Positions 32,910 to 35,773 of a stretch of 35,773 nt of DNA are shown one piece after another; within the stretch, counting starts at the first letter, position 1, and every line of letters starts with the position of its first letter. The notes under the pieces are model-generated. The model saw only the letters and a list, made by a program, of their open reading frames with translations, did no database searches and was not told the DNA's origin. Position numbers and translations under genes: made by a program. The stretch comes from Annulohypoxylon bovei var. microspora (lineage: Eukaryota > Ascomycota > Sordariomycetes > Xylariales > Hypoxylaceae), in assembly GCA_022836615.1 (NCBI GenBank), contig MU405433.1:1-35773 (forward strand), given 5' to 3'.

Positions 32910-33069
32910 ATAAAGTATTAAAAACGGGAAAGCAGCCGCATTTTAATGAAAAACGTAAAAAGTAAATAAATAAAAGTATAACGCCGCGAACGGCTTATTA
33001 AGAATCGTTAAAAATTCAAAAAAAAATATTTAACGAAAACGATAAAAATTTTTTTATACCTAAAATCTT

Positions 33070-33274
33070 TAATATAAATCCTTTAAAAAATAAAAGAATA
33101 TTTTAAAAAAATAACATAAAATAAAGCTTATTAATTAATAAATAATTAAAATATATATTATAAATAAAATAAAATCTTTAAGAAAAATTTTATTTAAATT
33201 TTTACGTTTTTTCAAAGATTAAAAGCTCCATTAATTTTACACACTTTTACTTTACTTATAAGGTTTCATCATTT
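33070..33274 (+). mobile_element. 205-bp MITE, copy 3
   Basis: Aligned over 205 bp with the copies at 14225 and 25791, in the same orientation. The left end is AATATAAATCCTTTAAAAAA and the right end AAGGTTTCATCATTT. It is the most RIP-mutated copy in its centre (AATAAATAATTAAAATATA). It lies just beyond the Gypsy-2 chromodomain. Confidence 0.7.
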
Positions 33275-34374
33275 ATATTAATTGTTATTTTATAATTAAT
33301 AACTTTATTTACCGTTATGCGACGTTTTAACGTCGATTTATTTTTAAAAGTTTATTTTACGGAATAATAAATAAAATTTTTACCCCTTTATATTAATAAC
33401 GTAAAAAAAAAATTAAATTTTTACTTATTACTTAAAATTAATTTAAAATACGAAATTATTTAAAATTAATTAAAAACTTATTATAAAAAAAAATATATAA
33501 ATGAAAAGTATATATATTATAATTTATGTATTTATTATATTTAATTATTATGTTTTTTTAATAAAACTTAATTTAAGTTTAATTATTTAAATATTAACTT
33601 ATATTTATTAAATTTTAATTAATTTTTAATTTAATTAATTTTTAATTTAATTAATTAATTTTTTTATTATATACTTTTTATAATTTTTTTATAATTTTTT
33701 TAATTTATTTTCATTTAAACATATATTATTATTTTTATAATTTTAAAAAATAATACAAATTATTACCTTTTTATTAAATTATAAAAATTTTATAATAATT
33801 TAATATATATTAAATTATAAGATTTATTTATTTAAATTTTACATTAATTTTTTAAAAACATTTAAAATTAAAATTATAATATTATTAATAATTATTTAAA
33901 TTATATGAAACTTTTTTAATTAATAATAATATATAACCTTAAATAAATTATAAATATTTTTAAGTTTTAAAATAAATTTAATAAATTATATTTATATTTA
34001 TTAATATTAAACCTTTAACTTTTATTATTTAAAATATAATTTAAAATAAAATTTCTTATATCTTTTATATTATTAAAATAAAAAAATATTATTAATTTTT
34101 AAATCTTTAATAATAATAAAAATATAAAACTTAAAGACTTATAAATTAATTTACATAAAAATTTACCACCTTTAAAAATTAAATTATTTATAAAATTAAA
34201 AAAACCACCTTAAAATTTATTATAAATTTAATTATTATTTAAATTATTATTATTAATTTTATGTATTTTATAATTAAAATTATAATTATTAATATTAATT
34301 AAAATATAACCATTTAAGTTATAATTATTTATTATATTATAATTAAATTTATTTAAATTATAAATTTTTATTAT
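33275..34374. other. RIP-degraded AT-rich DNA, nothing recognised
   Basis: GC falls to very low levels, with stops in every frame. It may include the Gypsy-2 3' LTR, but there is no partner sequence to confirm it. Confidence 0.5.
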
Positions 34375-34613
34375 ATTATAATTTATTATATTTACATTAT
34401 AATTTATTATATTTATATTATAATTTATTATATTTACATTATAATTTATTATACCGACGTTATAATTTATTATATTTAAACCATAAATTATTATATTTAC
34501 ACCATAAATACCATAATTATTATAACCGTTAAAACCATTTATTTTATTCACGTTATAATTTATTATACCCACGTTTTAATTTATCGTGCCCACGCCATAA
34601 CTTATAACATTTA
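34375..34613 (-). repeat. 21-bp minisatellite (RIP-mutated)
   Basis: Six in-phase 21-bp units of ATTATAATTTATTATATTTAC (34375-34500) are followed by degenerate units to 34613, with a 9-bp phase shift. The less mutated units contain CCCACG where others have TTTAC, showing C-to-T decay. Because 21 is a multiple of 3, the minus strand stays open for 114 codons as a heptapeptide repeat (NIINYNV). It may once have been a coding minisatellite, but no family is recognised. Confidence 0.7.
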
Positions 34614-35300
34614 AATTAAAACCTATTATATTTAAAACATAAATACCTCGTTTATAATTTACAATAATTAAATTAATAACACCTCATTTATAACTTATTA
34701 TATTATTAAAGTTAAAAACGTTTAATTTATTATTATTTAAATTTAAAAAATTTAAATTTTTATAAATTTAATTAAATATAACTTTTATTAAATCATTTTC
34801 TTTACTTTTACATATATAAAGATTTAAACCTTATATTAAATTACTAATTTAATATATATATATAATAATTTATATATTTATAAAAAAATATAATATATAA
34901 ATTAATAAAATAATAATTAATAAAAATATAAATAATAAATTAATATTTAATAATAATAATAAAATATTTTAATTATTACTTTTACCTTTTAACATTAATG
35001 TTATAAAAAAATAATATTAATAAAATATATTATTAAAATAATATAAGCATTTTACTTAGTTTTTATAATATAAATAAAAAATATAATTTAATTATTTTTT
35101 AATATTATATAAAATATTTATAAAATAATATAAAATAATCGGAAAAATAATCGTAATAATAATTAAAGCTTGAAAAATATTAGTTTTTTTTAATTAATTT
35201 TTTTTTTATTAATTAACTTTAATAAAATAATTATAATTAATAAAAAAATTATTTAATAAAATATATATTTATTCATTAAATTAATATAAGTAATATACAT
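34614..35300. other. AT-rich DNA, nothing recognised
   Basis: Low-complexity AT-rich sequence with TA-rich runs (34852-34864) and no coding frame, repeat border or RNA gene that I can support. Confidence 0.5.
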
Positions 35301-35578
35301 TATCTCCCGAATTAATAATTAATAATAATACATGAAGGTCTAAAATAAAAACCACTTTAATTAATTAAAAAGGCTTAATAAGTCACATTATTTTGCATTA
35401 ATAAAAAAGGGTTATTTCACGGCGTAAAAATCTTGATATTATTAAGTGCTAATATATGTGGCATGGGTAAAATTAGTATGGGAAAAAATGTATTTAATTT
35501 TCTTGAATTTTAATTGGTTGCATTTCATGGTGTTTTATGGGTCATTGTACTTGCTATTAATTGTTAATTCGGGAGATA
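35301..35578. mobile_element. 274-bp TA-flanked MITE (Tc1/mariner-type ends)
   Basis: TCTCCCGAATTAATAATTAA opens it at 35303, and the reverse complement with one mismatch closes it at 35576, giving a 22-bp inverted repeat. TA flanks both ends (35301-35302, 35577-35578). The interior keeps TG and CA dinucleotides (TGTGGCATGGG, GCATTTCATGG), so it is not RIP-mutated. Non-coding; mobilisation would need a mariner-like transposase elsewhere. Confidence 0.8.
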
Positions 35579-35773
35579 AATAATTATATAAACTTTATTT
35601 AATAATGATTTTTATAATTATTATGTAAAAAAGCTTAATAATAATAAATAAATATATTAATATTTATAAAAAAAAACCAAATATTAATAAATAACGAAAT
35701 AATATTAAAATAATTTTTTAATTATTTTAAAATCTTTAAATTAAAGGTTATTACTTTTATAAAAAATGTAAAA
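35579..35773. other. AT-rich right edge
   Basis: RIP-like AT-rich sequence to the window end with nothing recognisable. Confidence 0.5.

Larger units (their letters stand above)
27841..33069 (+). mobile_element. Gypsy-2, a second chromovirus family, RIP-degraded
   Basis: RT (30.06-30.66 kb), the integrase C-terminal motif (32.64 kb) and the chromodomain (32.75-32.91 kb) occur in that order on the + strand, with ~2 kb between RT and chromodomain, as in Ty3/Gypsy chromoviruses. RT and the region near 29.2 kb share one frame. Sequence differs clearly from Gypsy-1 (VDAFKISTTKDR thumb segment). LTRs not found, so element ends are unknown. The right limit is set at the 205-bp MITE and the left at the repeat tract. 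Confidence 0.7.

Noticed and set aside
1..35773. Mitochondrial or organellar origin of the AT-rich DNA
   Set aside because: No organellar genes or RNAs; stops saturate all frames and only Gypsy/Copia remnants and DNA elements are present.

Overview
This looks like a heterochromatic, transposon-filled AT-rich block from a filamentous ascomycete (Pezizomycotina). Most of the window is extremely AT-rich. In those parts CA and TG dinucleotides are scarce, TA is in excess, and CG survives in number. This is the signature of repeat-induced point mutation (RIP, C to T at CpA), not of CpG-methylation decay. I found no intact protein-coding gene. All recognisable proteins are RIP-degraded retrotransposon polyproteins, read through stop codons (mostly TAA). 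No species can be named from this.

Layout, left to right. Position 1 starts inside a 128-bp inverted-repeat MITE that recurs inverted at 9778. AT-rich DNA follows to 6.3 kb, where the end of a Ty1/Copia pol (RNase H) is readable on the + strand. A GC-rich, unmutated island lies at 7141-8534. It carries a Pol III B-box-like site, short tandem repeats and a fold-back hAT-type element (7792-8512) with an 8-bp target duplication. From 8565 to 14500 runs a 5'-truncated Gypsy chromovirus (Gypsy-1 copy C). It is broken by a ~2-kb inverted-repeat element (9108-11086), a 1.3-kb TA-flanked element (11432-12764) and a 205-bp MITE inside its 3' LTR. The ~2-kb insert holds a second GC island with G-tracts, (TGAC)n, a 60-bp tandem repeat and degenerate CCCTAA telomere-like repeats.

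From 16159 to 25795 there is a three-level nest. A minus-strand Gypsy-1 copy (B/D) is split by a ~0.7-kb long-terminal-inverted-repeat element (X, 10-bp target duplication). X is itself split by a full-length plus-strand Gypsy-1 copy (A, 17118-22745; ~305-bp LTRs, 5-bp duplication TTAAA). From about 27.8 to 33.0 kb lies a second, different chromovirus (Gypsy-2, + strand) with RT, an integrase C-terminal HP.ISVA-like motif and a chromodomain in the expected order. The right end holds a 21-bp minisatellite and a 274-bp TA-flanked MITE.

The elements record a history: chromodomain retrotransposons inserted into one another, RIP mutated them, and several short, unmutated inverted-repeat elements either arrived later or were too short to be hit. 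Both catalytic aspartates of the YxDD box read as asparagine in all three Gypsy RTs inspected, so none of these copies could be active. Boundaries in low-complexity AT sequence are approximate unless a terminal repeat and a target duplication agree.
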